Assembly: GCA_025923175.1 (NCBI GenBank) | Contig: JAICGL010000201.1 | Location: forward strand, 1 to 7,181 | Origin: Acidimicrobiia bacterium | GTDB taxonomy: Bacteria > Actinomycetota > Acidimicrobiia > IMCC26256 > BP-133 | Direction of reading: 5' to 3' | DNA: 7,181 bases | In this document: positions 1-6,385 of the stretch, in pieces | Layout of the letters: each line of letters starts with the position of its first letter | Numbering within the stretch: the first letter of the stretch is position 1 | Position numbers and translations under genes: made by a program | Notes under the pieces: model-generated | What the model saw: the letters and a program-made list of their open reading frames with translations, nothing else | Database searches by the model: none | What the model was told of the DNA's origin: nothing

Positions 1-5
1 AGGCG

Positions 6-500
6 ATGGCTGCGGCCGAGAAGCAGGCGGGCAAGATGGCAAAGGCCACAGCAGCCAAAGCCGCGGAGGCGCAGAAGGCCATCGAGAAGCAGGGGGCCAA
101 GGCGGGCAAAGCGGCGGCCAAGCATGCGACGGAGGCGCAGAAGGTCGCCGGGAAGCAGGCCACCAGGGTCGTGGTCGCATCGCGAGAGGCTGCGAAGGAC
201 GCCGTCGAGCGGTCCAGGCCGATCGTTACCCCGGTCGTCGACGCGGCGAAGCCGAAAGTTGTCCCGGTGATCGAGGCGGCGAAGCCGAAGGCCACTGCGG
301 TGGTCGAGGCGGCGAAGCCGAAGGTGGCGAAGGGCGCGGAGCGGATCCTCGAGGCGGCCCAGGCGTCGCCGAACGGGCACGGCCGGAAGAAGGCCGAGGA
401 CTTCACCTCCGTCCGGGAGCTCCGCCAGGCCCTCGACGACGCGATCAGCACCGGCAAACAGGTGCCGCACGACAAGCCGCTCGTCACCCGGCTGATCTGA
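6..500 (+). CDS. Lys/Ala-rich hendecad-repeat protein of unknown function (5' end uncertain)
   Basis: I do not recognise the family. The 164-residue product from the ATG at position 6 is very rich in Ala and Lys and has no signal peptide or membrane segment. Residues 1-60 carry a 22-residue pattern (EKQ at 5 and 27, GKQ at 49; EAQK at 21 and 43). Residues 68-112 carry an 11-residue pattern, with AAKPK at 80, 91 and 102 and an acidic residue at 68, 79, 90, 101 and 112. Residues 130-164 are different and may form a small separate tail (EDFTSVRELRQALDD...). The window opens in frame with no stop or SD visible, so the true start may lie upstream. Histone H1-like or HBHA-like DNA/polyanion binding, or coating of a lipid surface as by apolipoprotein- and phasin-like helices, are possible by composition only. 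The continuous frame, clean stop and repeat structure support a real gene; the function is open. Confidence 0.65.
   Translation: MAAAEKQAGKMAKATAAKAAEAQKAIEKQGAKAGKAAAKHATEAQKVAGKQATRVVVASREAAKDAVERSRPIVTPVVDAAKPKVVPVIEAAKPKATAVVEAAKPKVAKGAERILEAAQASPNGHGRKKAEDFTSVRELRQALDDAISTGKQVPHDKPLVTRLI
238..324 (+). repeat. 33-bp tandem coding repeat, three copies
   Basis: Within the first gene a 33-bp unit recurs with starts at 238, 271 and 304. The 21 bp at 271-291 and at 304-324 are identical, and the copy at 238-258 differs at about two positions. Each unit encodes one 11-residue block containing (D/E)AAKPK. The near-identity at DNA level suggests recent duplication or continuing homogenisation of the units. 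Confidence 0.85.
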
Positions 501-671
501 CTGCGGCCGGCGGGCCGTCGCGACAGCGCAGTGGTTTCCGGCCCCGAGCGCATCCCCAACGACACGCCCGGGACCGGAATCTGTCGCCCGGGGGGCGGGC
601 GATCTGGCGGTGGGCCGGTAAGGAACGTTTCCGCCCGGTGACGCAGCATTCCTGCGCCTTTGCGGGGACTT

Positions 672-689
672 AACGTGCACCAAACGTGC
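672..689. repeat. AACGTGC direct repeat, 11-bp phase, upstream of valS promoter
   Basis: The 7-bp sequence AACGTGC occurs at 672-678 and again at 683-689, start-to-start distance 11 bp, about one helical turn. It ends 23 bp before the -10-like box of valS, overlapping where an activator or repressor would contact polymerase. A regulatory role is inferred; two copies of 7 bp could also be chance. Confidence 0.35.
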
Positions 690-712
690 GGCCGTCGAAC
701 CGCCGGTCCTCG

Positions 713-718
713 TACACT
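713..718 (+). promoter_or_regulatory. -10-like box TACACT of valS
   Basis: TACACT fits the actinobacterial TANNNT -10 pattern and ends 9 nt before the valS ATG at 728. A start of transcription about 7 nt downstream would fall at 725-728, giving a leaderless or nearly leaderless mRNA. No SD precedes the ATG, in keeping with this. No good -35 hexamer is visible at 16-18 bp spacing. Confidence 0.5.
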
Positions 719-727
719 CCTCCACCA

Positions 728-3388
728 ATGGTCAACACGCCCGCCCCCGAAATGCCCAAGGCCTACGACCCCGAGCCGGTCGAAGGTCGCTGGTACGCGG
801 TCTGGGAGGAGGCGGGGTCCTTCCGTCCCGAGGTGAACGAGGGCGGCGAGTCGTTCTGCATTGTGATCCCGCCCCCGAACGTTACCGGCTCGCTTCACAT
901 GGGCCATGCCTTCGAGCACTCGCTGATCGACGCCACGATCCGCCGCAAGCGGATGCAGGGTTACGCCGCGCTGTGGCTGCCCGGCACGGACCACGCCGGC
1001 ATCGCCACGCAGAACGTGGTGGAACGGGAACTGGCCAAGGAGGGCCTCGACCGCCACGAGATCGGCCGCGACGCCTTCGTGGAACGGGTCTGGGAGTGGA
1101 AGGGCGAGCAGGGCGGGCGCATCACCCAGCAGATGCGCAGGATGGGCTCCTCGTGCGACTGGACCCGCGAGCGGTTCACGATGGACGAGGGCTGCTCCCG
1201 CGCTGTGCGCGTCGTCTTCGTGCGGCTCTACGACGAGGGGCTCATCTACCGGGCCAACCGGATCATCAACTGGTGTCCCCGCTGCCACACCGCGCTGTCC
1301 GACATCGAGGTCGAGCACGAGGACGTCGACGGCGAGCTCGTCCACATCCGGTATCCCTTCGCCGACGGCGACGGCTCGGTCAGCGTGGCCACCACCCGGG
1401 CCGAGACGATGCTCGGAGACACCGGCGTCGCCGTGCACCCCGACGACGAGCGCTACGCCGACGCCATCGGCCGCACCCTGATCCTGCCGCTCATCGGCCG
1501 GGAGATCCCGGTGGTGGCCGACACCGCCGTCGATCCCGAGTTCGGAACGGGCGCCGTCAAGGTCACGCCGGCCCACGACCCCAACGACTTCGAGATCGCC
1601 GCCCGGGCCAACCTCCCGGCGGTCGACATCTTCACGGAGTCGGCCGTGGTCAACGAGAACGGAGGCCGCTTCGCCGGCCTGGCCCGCTACGCCGCTCGCG
1701 ACGCCGTGAAGGAGGCGCAGCGCAGCGAGGGTCTGCTCGAGGGCATCGAACAGCACCGCCACGCCATCGGCCACTGCTACCGCTGCCACACCGTGGTGGA
1801 GCCCCGCCTCTCGCTGCAGTGGTTCGTGAAGTCGAAGCCCCTGGCGGTGCCGGCGTCCGAAGCGGTGGCCGACGACCGGACGCAGTTCGTGCCGGAGAAC
1901 TGGGAGAAGCTCTACTTCGACTGGCTGGAGAACCTGCGCGACTGGTGCGTCTCCCGCCAGATCTGGTGGGGGCACCGCATCCCCGCCTGGTACTGCCGCG
2001 ACTGCGGGCGGGTCATCGTGTCGGTCGACGACCCGACGTCGTGCACCGGCTGCATGTCGGCCGACCTGACGCAGGACGAGGACGTCCTCGATACCTGGTT
2101 CTCCTCGGCCCTGTGGCCCTTCACCACCTTGGGATGGCCGGAGCAGACCGACGACGTCGGCCGGTTCTATCCCAACGCCATGCTGCACACCGGGTTCGAC
2201 ATCATCTACTTCTGGGTGGCCCGGATGATGCAGATGGGCCTCCACTTCATGGGCGACGTTCCGTTCCGGGAGGTGGCCATCCACGGCCTGGTGCGCGACG
2301 CCGAGGGCCGGAAGATGTCGAAGTCCTACGGCAACGTGGTCGACCCGCTGGAGCTGGCCGGCCGTTACGGCGCCGATGCCCTTCGCTTCGCCCTCACCCG
2401 GGCGGCCAGCCCCGGCCACGATGTTCCCCTGGCCGAAGAGTGGGTCGAAGGGGCCCGCAACTTCGTCAACAAGCTGTGGAACTCGGCGCGCTTCGTGGCC
2501 ATGAACCTCGACGGCCAGCCTCTGTCGCAGCTGGAGGCGGCGGGCCCGCCCCCGCCCGATGAGCGGTCGCTGCCGGAGCGGTGGATCCTCTCCCGCCTGG
2601 CCCAGGTGACCGCCGCCGTCGACGAGGGATTCGAACGCTACGAGTTCGCCCAGGGCGTCCAGAAGCTGCAGGCCTTCTTCTGGGACGAGTTCTGCGACTG
2701 GTACCTCGAGTTGGCCAAGCTGCCGCTCGGGGAAGGGGGCGCCACCCGGGAGCGGGCCCAGCGGGTACTGGCTGCGGTGCAGGGCGCGGTCCTGCGGTTG
2801 CTGCACCCGGTGGTCCCCTTCGTGACCGAAGAGCTGTGGGAGCGCCTGGGAGGCGACGGCCGGCTCATCACGAGCCGGTGGCCGATCCACGACGCCGCCG
2901 CGGTCGACGAGGCAGCCGACGCCGCCATGGCCGCGGTCATCGAGATCGTTTCGGCGATCCGGCGATTCCGGTCGGAGCACAAGGTCGCCCCCTCGAAGAA
3001 GATCGCCGCGCTGGTGGTGCCGGCCGACCAGCAGCAGGGTGAGGCGCTCGGCGCGCTCGGGGCCCAGATCCGCGCGCTGGCGGGGCTCAACGAGTTCGAA
3101 CTGGTTTCCGGGCGGGATCCACAGCCGAAGGAGCAGCGGTTGGTGGCGGTCGGGGCAACGATCGTGATCCCGCTCGAGGGAGTGGTCGACATCAGCGCGG
3201 CGCTGGCCGACATCGACCGCCAGATCGACAAGCTCGCCGGCGAGCTCGGCAAGGTCGAGACCCAACTGGCCAACGAAGCGTTCGTCTCGAAGGCGCCGGA
3301 CCACGTGGTCGACGGCATGCGGGCACGCAAGTCCGCCGCCGAGGAGGCGCTGGCCACCCTGCGGGCCCAACGCGACCAGCTCGCCTGA
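728..3388 (+). CDS. valS: Valyl-tRNA synthetase (ValRS), class I
   Basis: This cytoplasmic enzyme charges tRNA-Val with valine using ATP and edits mischarged threonine. The 886-residue product is full length. It has the HIGH-type motif HMGH at 57-60 after PPPNVTG, the CP1 editing domain with TTRAETMLGD from about 222, and KMSKS at 529-533 followed by YGNVVDP. CxxC pairs lie at C183/C186 and C350/C353, and a ValRS-type zinc knuckle is formed by C423/C426 and C439/C442, just before DVLDTWFSSALWP. An anticodon-binding domain follows, and the C-terminal coiled-coil arm lies at about 827-886. I chose ATG 728 over the upstream GTG at 686 because the family consensus begins near MPKAYDP and the -10-like box lies between the two candidates; ATG 752 is a further in-frame option. 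No inactivating change is visible. The stop is 7 bp from the stop of the opposing gene. Confidence 0.98.
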   Translation: MVNTPAPEMPKAYDPEPVEGRWYAVWEEAGSFRPEVNEGGESFCIVIPPPNVTGSLHMGHAFEHSLIDATIRRKRMQGYAALWLPGTDHAGIATQNVVERELAKEGLDRHEIGRDAFVERVWEWKGEQGGRITQQMRRMGSSCDWTRERFTMDEGCSRAVRVVFVRLYDEGLIYRANRIINWCPRCHTALSDIEVEHEDVDGELVHIRYPFADGDGSVSVATTRAETMLGDTGVAVHPDDERYADAIGRTLILPLIGREIPVVADTAVDPEFGTGAVKVTPAHDPNDFEIAARANLPAVDIFTESAVVNENGGRFAGLARYAARDAVKEAQRSEGLLEGIEQHRHAIGHCYRCHTVVEPRLSLQWFVKSKPLAVPASEAVADDRTQFVPENWEKLYFDWLENLRDWCVSRQIWWGHRIPAWYCRDCGRVIVSVDDPTSCTGCMSADLTQDEDVLDTWFSSALWPFTTLGWPEQTDDVGRFYPNAMLHTGFDIIYFWVARMMQMGLHFMGDVPFREVAIHGLVRDAEGRKMSKSYGNVVDPLELAGRYGADALRFALTRAASPGHDVPLAEEWVEGARNFVNKLWNSARFVAMNLDGQPLSQLEAAGPPPPDERSLPERWILSRLAQVTAAVDEGFERYEFAQGVQKLQAFFWDEFCDWYLELAKLPLGEGGATRERAQRVLAAVQGAVLRLLHPVVPFVTEELWERLGGDGRLITSRWPIHDAAAVDEAADAAMAAVIEIVSAIRRFRSEHKVAPSKKIAALVVPADQQQGEALGALGAQIRALAGLNEFELVSGRDPQPKEQRLVAVGATIVIPLEGVVDISAALADIDRQIDKLAGELGKVETQLANEAFVSKAPDHVVDGMRARKSAAEEALATLRAQRDQLA

Positions 3389-3395
3389 CGGACGG

Positions 3396-4514
3396 CTAAG
3401 GGCCCGGCGGTGGCGGGTTCAGACGCACGTGGGTCTGGTCGGGCCGGTGGGGGACATACCCCCAGACCGACCCGAGCCGCCCTTCCTCGAAGTCCTTCCG
3501 CACGCGGGGCCGGTAGTGCTCGGCCAGAGCCGGCTGCGGATCGTTGCCCTGCATGAGGGCGAGACACGGTTCCCGGAAGTCGCACGGCCGGCAGGTCGAC
3601 CACTCAGGGGTGGGGTAGCAGTCCAGATCGGTCCGGGCCATGAGCCGGCCCTGCTCCGCGACGCGGACACCGGCACCTTCGATCTCCTCCCGCTTCCGGC
3701 GGATGCGGGTGCGGCGGAACCACGGGCCGTTGTAGCGGCGCACGTGGCGCCCGCCCACCTTGATCCACTCCACGTCGGGCCCGGTCGATGGGGCCCCAGC
3801 CGACGGAGATGCAGCCTCCGGCCCCGGCTCGTCGGGCCGGGGGAACCGGAGCTCGTTGTGGATCGTCCCCGCCACCTTGCCGAGGAATCCCTGTTCCCAG
3901 GCCCACGACCGGGTGAGGGCGATGTCGTCGAGGAGCAGGTCGTCGAGCTCGGCGAAGCCGTCCTCGCAGAGGCGATGCTCCACGATCCAGTTCCGGCCGG
4001 CCTTGTCGACGACGACGAGGTCGACGCGCAGGCGGTACAGCACGCCGCGCCCGTCGGCCGCCAGGAGGCCGTGGTCGGGGCGGGCGGGGTCGGGGATCGT
4101 CACGTCGAAGAGCGCCTCGACCTGGACGGTGGTCCACTTGTCGGCCTTCGGAGCCCAGTCGTAGTAGGCGGCCAGCATCCGGCGTCCGGCGGCTGAGGCG
4201 GCCTCCCACCCTGCTGCTTCTTCGTCATCCTCGAGCGTCGCGGCGGTCGACGCCTGGTACGCGGTGCGCTGCGTTCGGAGGGCTTTTGCGAAACCCTCCG
4301 TCGCCAGGGGTGCCACGATGGCCCGGTTCCAGTCCCACATGCCCGGGAAGTAGTAGACGGCAAGGGCGTCCTTCACCGCCCGCTCGAGGTCGAGGAAGCT
4401 TGCCGGCTGCGCGGCCTCGTATCCCTGCCGTTCGTGGGCACCGAAGTCCCACGCCCGGCGGCAGCCGAGGAACAGCTCCCGTTCCCACGGCCGGATGATG
4501 AAGTCGGTTCCCAT
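3396..4514 (-). CDS. PD-(D/E)XK nuclease-fold protein with predicted Fe-S staple, altered active site
   Basis: The 372-residue protein resembles the RecB/AddB/Cas4-type PD-(D/E)XK family. Visible core motifs are VEALFDV with E133, YRLRVDLVVV with D165, and NWIVEHRL with E179, followed by a helix around 195-210. The usual third motif is (D/E)-x-K; here residue 181 is Arg (codon CGC), so canonical metal-dependent cleavage may be weakened or lost. Cysteines C18, C308, C311 and C317 match the one-early, CxxCx5C-late pattern that holds a [4Fe-4S] cluster in AddB and Cas4; C299 is extra. Residues 226-247 are a Pro/Ala/Gly-rich linker and 259-276 are very basic (RRYNGPWFRRTRIRRKR), suiting nucleic-acid contact. 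It converges on valS and diverges from folC, interrupting an otherwise conserved gene order. The start ATG at 4514 has no SD but a TAGTTT box 9 nt upstream. Substrate and partners are unknown; a DNA-repair or defence role is conjecture. Confidence 0.75.
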   Translation of the reverse strand: MGTDFIIRPWERELFLGCRRAWDFGAHERQGYEAAQPASFLDLERAVKDALAVYYFPGMWDWNRAIVAPLATEGFAKALRTQRTAYQASTAATLEDDEEAAGWEAASAAGRRMLAAYYDWAPKADKWTTVQVEALFDVTIPDPARPDHGLLAADGRGVLYRLRVDLVVVDKAGRNWIVEHRLCEDGFAELDDLLLDDIALTRSWAWEQGFLGKVAGTIHNELRFPRPDEPGPEAASPSAGAPSTGPDVEWIKVGGRHVRRYNGPWFRRTRIRRKREEIEGAGVRVAEQGRLMARTDLDCYPTPEWSTCRPCDFREPCLALMQGNDPQPALAEHYRPRVRKDFEEGRLGSVWGYVPHRPDQTHVRLNPPPPGP

Positions 4515-4523
4515 CCGGGTCTC

Positions 4524-4529
4524 AAACTA
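4524..4529 (-). promoter_or_regulatory. -10-like box TAGTTT for the minus-strand nuclease-like gene
   Basis: Read on the minus strand, TAGTTT fits TANNNT and ends 9 nt before the ATG at 4514, predicting a leader of about 0-3 nt. No SD is seen. A matching -35 would fall near 4547-4552, where the sequence is GC-rich and not a good match. Confidence 0.45.
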
Positions 4530-4553
4530 CCGAAGCTTCTGAGCACCCTCGCC

Positions 4554-4559
4554 TACGAT
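4554..4559 (+). promoter_or_regulatory. -10-like box TACGAT for folC
   Basis: TACGAT fits TANNNT and ends 7 nt before the ATG at 4567. The expected transcription start is at or within a base or two of that A, so the folC mRNA is probably leaderless. No SD is present. The box lies 24 bp from the opposing -10 box, so polymerase footprints of the two divergent promoters should overlap. Confidence 0.55.
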
Positions 4560-4566
4560 CCGGGTG

Positions 4567-5898
4567 ATGGCGCCCATCCACGAACCGGGAAGCGTCGAAC
4601 TCGGCGATCTCCTCGCCTGGCTCGACGCCCACCTCAACCTGGAAACCGGCGGGCGGGTGCGCGCCCCGAGCCTCGATCGAATCCGGCCGCTGCTCGACCT
4701 CCTCGGGAGGCCCCAGGCCGACTACCCGCTGATCCACGTCACCGGCACCAACGGGAAGACGACGACCACCCGGCTGATCTCCCACTTCCTTGCCGCCCGC
4801 GGTATCTCCGTCGGAGCCCACACGAGCCCGCACCTCGAGATGGTCAACGAGCGCCTGACCTGGGGCGGCGAGGCCATCTCCGACGAAGCCCTGGCCGAGG
4901 AACTGCGCATCGTGGCCGTGGCCGAAGCGGCGCTGCTCGACCGGGACGGCGCGGCGCTGCGGCCGACGTGGTTCGAGATCATGACCGCGCTGGGCTACCA
5001 CTGGTTCAGCGACCTCGGCGTGCAGGTGGCGGTGGCCGAGGTCGGCCTCGGCGGACTGTGGGACGCCACCAACGTCGCCGACGCCGAGGTGGCGGTCGTG
5101 ACCAACATCAGCATCGACCACGTCGAGTACCTCGGGTCGAGCCGGGAATCGATCGCCACCGAGAAGGCCGGGATCATCAAGCGGGGCGCGACCCTGGTGC
5201 TGGGCGAGCCGGATCCCGGCCTGACCGGGATCTTTTTGGAGCGCGACCCGGGCCGGGTGCTGCGCACCGACGTCGACTTCGGCGTCCTCCGCAACGACCC
5301 GGCGTACGGCGGGCGGGCCATCGACCTGCGGACGCCGCTGGCGGAGTACTCCGACCTCTACCTCCCCGTCCACGGCGCCTACCAGGCGACCAACGCCGCG
5401 ATCGCCCTCACCGCCGCCGAGACGTTTTTCGGCGAGCCGTTCCCGGGCGACCTGGTGGTCGAGGCCCTGGCGACCTTCCGCTCCCCGGGCCGGCTCGAGG
5501 TCGTCGGCCACGAGCCGCTGGTGATTCTCGACGGCGCCCACAACGCCGCCGGGGCGGATGCCCTTGTGCAGGCCCTGGAGGAAGAGTTCGTCCCGGCCCC
5601 CCGCACGCTGATCGTCGGCCTCATGCGGGAGAAGGATCCGACCGTCATGCTGCCGGCCCTCGGGGCGACGGAGGCGGAGTGGGTTTTCACCTGCGCGCCC
5701 CCCAGCCCCCGGGCCATGCCGGCCCACGATCTGGCCGATGCAGCGCTCGAGTTGGGTATCGACCCCGGGCGGGTCGAGGCGCTGGGCACCGTCGAGGAGG
5801 CGCTGGCCCGTGCCCTCGTCGTCACGCCACCCGAGGGCCAGGTGATCGTGGCCGGCTCGCTCTACCTCGTTGGAGCGGCCCGGTCCGTCCTCACATAA
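4567..5898 (+). CDS. folC: Folylpolyglutamate synthase / dihydrofolate synthase
   Basis: FolC is an ATP-dependent cytoplasmic ligase of the Mur-ligase type. It adds glutamate to folates, keeping them in the cell, and in many bacteria also joins glutamate to dihydropteroate. The 443-residue product is full length for the family. Visible motifs are the P-loop GTNGKTT at 60-66, HTSPHL shortly after, PTWFEIMTALGYHWF, EVGLGGLWDATN, the SIDHVEYLG and TEKAGI(I)K segments that shape the ATP/metal site, SPGRLEVV, and DGAHN at 322-326 followed by LIVGLMREKD in the C-terminal domain. I chose ATG 4567 rather than the adjacent GTG 4564 because the -10-like box places transcription start there. ndk follows after 10 bp, so the two are probably one transcript. 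The bifunctional (DHFS plus FPGS) activity cannot be settled from sequence alone. Confidence 0.96.
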   Translation: MAPIHEPGSVELGDLLAWLDAHLNLETGGRVRAPSLDRIRPLLDLLGRPQADYPLIHVTGTNGKTTTTRLISHFLAARGISVGAHTSPHLEMVNERLTWGGEAISDEALAEELRIVAVAEAALLDRDGAALRPTWFEIMTALGYHWFSDLGVQVAVAEVGLGGLWDATNVADAEVAVVTNISIDHVEYLGSSRESIATEKAGIIKRGATLVLGEPDPGLTGIFLERDPGRVLRTDVDFGVLRNDPAYGGRAIDLRTPLAEYSDLYLPVHGAYQATNAAIALTAAETFFGEPFPGDLVVEALATFRSPGRLEVVGHEPLVILDGAHNAAGADALVQALEEEFVPAPRTLIVGLMREKDPTVMLPALGATEAEWVFTCAPPSPRAMPAHDLADAALELGIDPGRVEALGTVEEALARALVVTPPEGQVIVAGSLYLVGAARSVLT

Positions 5899-5900
5899 GG
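5896..5900 (+). promoter_or_regulatory. Shine-Dalgarno TAAGG for ndk, overlapping folC stop
   Basis: TAAGG overlaps the folC stop codon (TAA at 5896-5898) and lies 8 nt before the ndk ATG at 5909. This decides the ndk start and suggests translational coupling to folC. It contrasts with valS, folC and the nuclease-like gene, which show no SD. Confidence 0.75.
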
Positions 5901-5908
5901 TTCCGGCC

Positions 5909-6319
5909 ATGACGACTGCCGACCGCACCCTGGTGATCTGCAAGCCCGATGCCGTCGAGCGCCGCCTCGTCGGCGAGATCGTCTCCCGTCTCGAACGCAA
6001 AGGGCTGCGCATCGCCGAGATGCGCATGGAGACGATCAGCAAGGAGACCGCCGGTCAGCACTACGGCGAGCATCAGGGCAAGCCGTTCTACGACGACCTG
6101 GTCGCCTTCATCACCCGGGGCCCCGCCGTCCTCATGGTGGTGGAGGGCCCCGAGGCGTACTCCGTCGTCCGGACGCTGATGGGCACCACCAACCCCCGCC
6201 AGGCTGCGCCCGGCACCATCCGCGGCGATCTGGCCATCGAGCTCACCGAAAACCTGGTCCATGGCTCCGACTCGCCCGAGTCCGCCGCCCGGGAGATCGG
6301 CCTCTTCTTCGGCGCATAA
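5909..6319 (+). CDS. ndk: Nucleoside diphosphate kinase
   Basis: Ndk moves the gamma-phosphate of NTPs, chiefly ATP, onto NDPs through a phosphohistidine intermediate, balancing nucleotide pools in the cytoplasm. The 136-residue product is full length. The phosphorylated residue is H118 in NLVHGSDSPESA. Other family positions are present: K12 in ICKPDAV, Y52, R88, T94 in GTTNP, R105 in GTIRGD and N115. The NLVHGSDS form is typical of actinobacterial Ndk. I chose ATG 5909 (with an SD) over an upstream in-frame start at 5870, which would overlap folC and add 13 residues before the conserved N-terminus. It is probably cotranscribed with folC. Nothing unusual is seen in the active site. Confidence 0.98.
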   Translation: MTTADRTLVICKPDAVERRLVGEIVSRLERKGLRIAEMRMETISKETAGQHYGEHQGKPFYDDLVAFITRGPAVLMVVEGPEAYSVVRTLMGTTNPRQAAPGTIRGDLAIELTENLVHGSDSPESAAREIGLFFGA

Positions 6320-6328
6320 CCGCATAAC
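6313..6328. repeat. Tandem 8-bp repeat CGCATAAC across the ndk stop
   Basis: CGCATAAC occurs at 6313-6320 and again at 6321-6328. The first copy contains the ndk stop codon. The second supplies a TAA in a different frame and abuts the predicted -35 element of the mreB-like gene. It is probably a small duplication. Confidence 0.6.
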
Positions 6329-6329
6329 G

Positions 6330-6358
6330 TTGTGGCCTGAATAACACCTGTGTAATCT
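6330..6358 (+). promoter_or_regulatory. Promoter of the mreB-like gene (-35 TTGTGG, 17 bp, -10 TAATCT)
   Basis: TTGTGG at 6330-6335 and TAATCT at 6353-6358 are spaced by 17 bp, the best sigma-70-type promoter match in the window. Transcription would start near 6365, leaving a leader of about 48 nt before the GTG start. An inverted repeat ACAC-CT-GTGT at 6344-6353 lies in the spacer and touches the -10 box; it could be an operator, but this is only suggestive. The promoter would let the mre cluster be expressed separately from folC-ndk. Confidence 0.55.
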
Positions 6359-6385
6359 CAGCACTGTCATTCAGCATGGCCTCGG

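Larger units (their letters stand above)
501..727. other. Intergenic region upstream of valS
   Basis: This 227-bp stretch has no convincing gene. It contains a short hairpin at 504-517 (CGGCC/GGCCG), a GC-only hairpin at 584-602 (TCGCCC/GGGCGA, 7-nt loop), an inverted repeat GGAA-CGT-TTCC at 622-632, and a hairpin at 642-656 (CGCAG/CTGCG, 5-nt loop) followed by CCTTT. None has a real U-tract, so termination of the upstream gene here is only possible. I looked for a T-box (the conserved GGGTGGNACCGCG antiterminator) because valS is an aminoacyl-tRNA synthetase gene, and did not find one. Confidence 0.5.

Noticed and set aside
584..602. GC hairpin as a rho-independent terminator for the first gene
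   Set aside because: The 6-bp stem is real but no U-run follows, and such hairpins are common by chance at this GC content.
686..727. GTG start giving valS 14 extra N-terminal residues
   Set aside because: The extra residues are unlike ValRS, and the -10-like box at 713-718 lies inside the extension.
501..727. T-box or other tRNA-sensing leader for valS
   Set aside because: No antiterminator consensus, no terminator with a U-tract, and the predicted mRNA start is at the ATG, leaving no leader to fold.
973..2562. 529-codon open frame on the plus strand within valS
   Set aside because: It is an Arg/Pro/Gly-rich out-of-frame reading of valS, typical of high-GC coding DNA; it has no recognisable motif and valS is unquestionable.
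2638..3603. 321-codon minus-strand open frame over the valS/nuclease-like junction
   Set aside because: Ser/Ala/Pro-rich antisense of the valS 3' end extending into the minus-strand gene in another frame; no family motif.
3396..4514. Nuclease-like gene as a Cas4 belonging to a CRISPR or defence locus
   Set aside because: No repeats, cas genes or other defence genes are present in the window, and the neighbours are housekeeping genes; only the Fe-S nuclease fold is shared.
5870..5908. Upstream in-frame start for ndk
   Set aside because: It would overlap folC, has no SD, and adds non-conserved residues; ATG 5909 has TAAGG 8 nt upstream and matches the family N-terminus.
4434..5912. 492-codon plus-strand and 506-codon minus-strand open frames (the latter 4522-6042) over folC and ndk
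   Set aside because: Both lie over folC with biased low-information composition and no motif; they are shadows caused by high GC.
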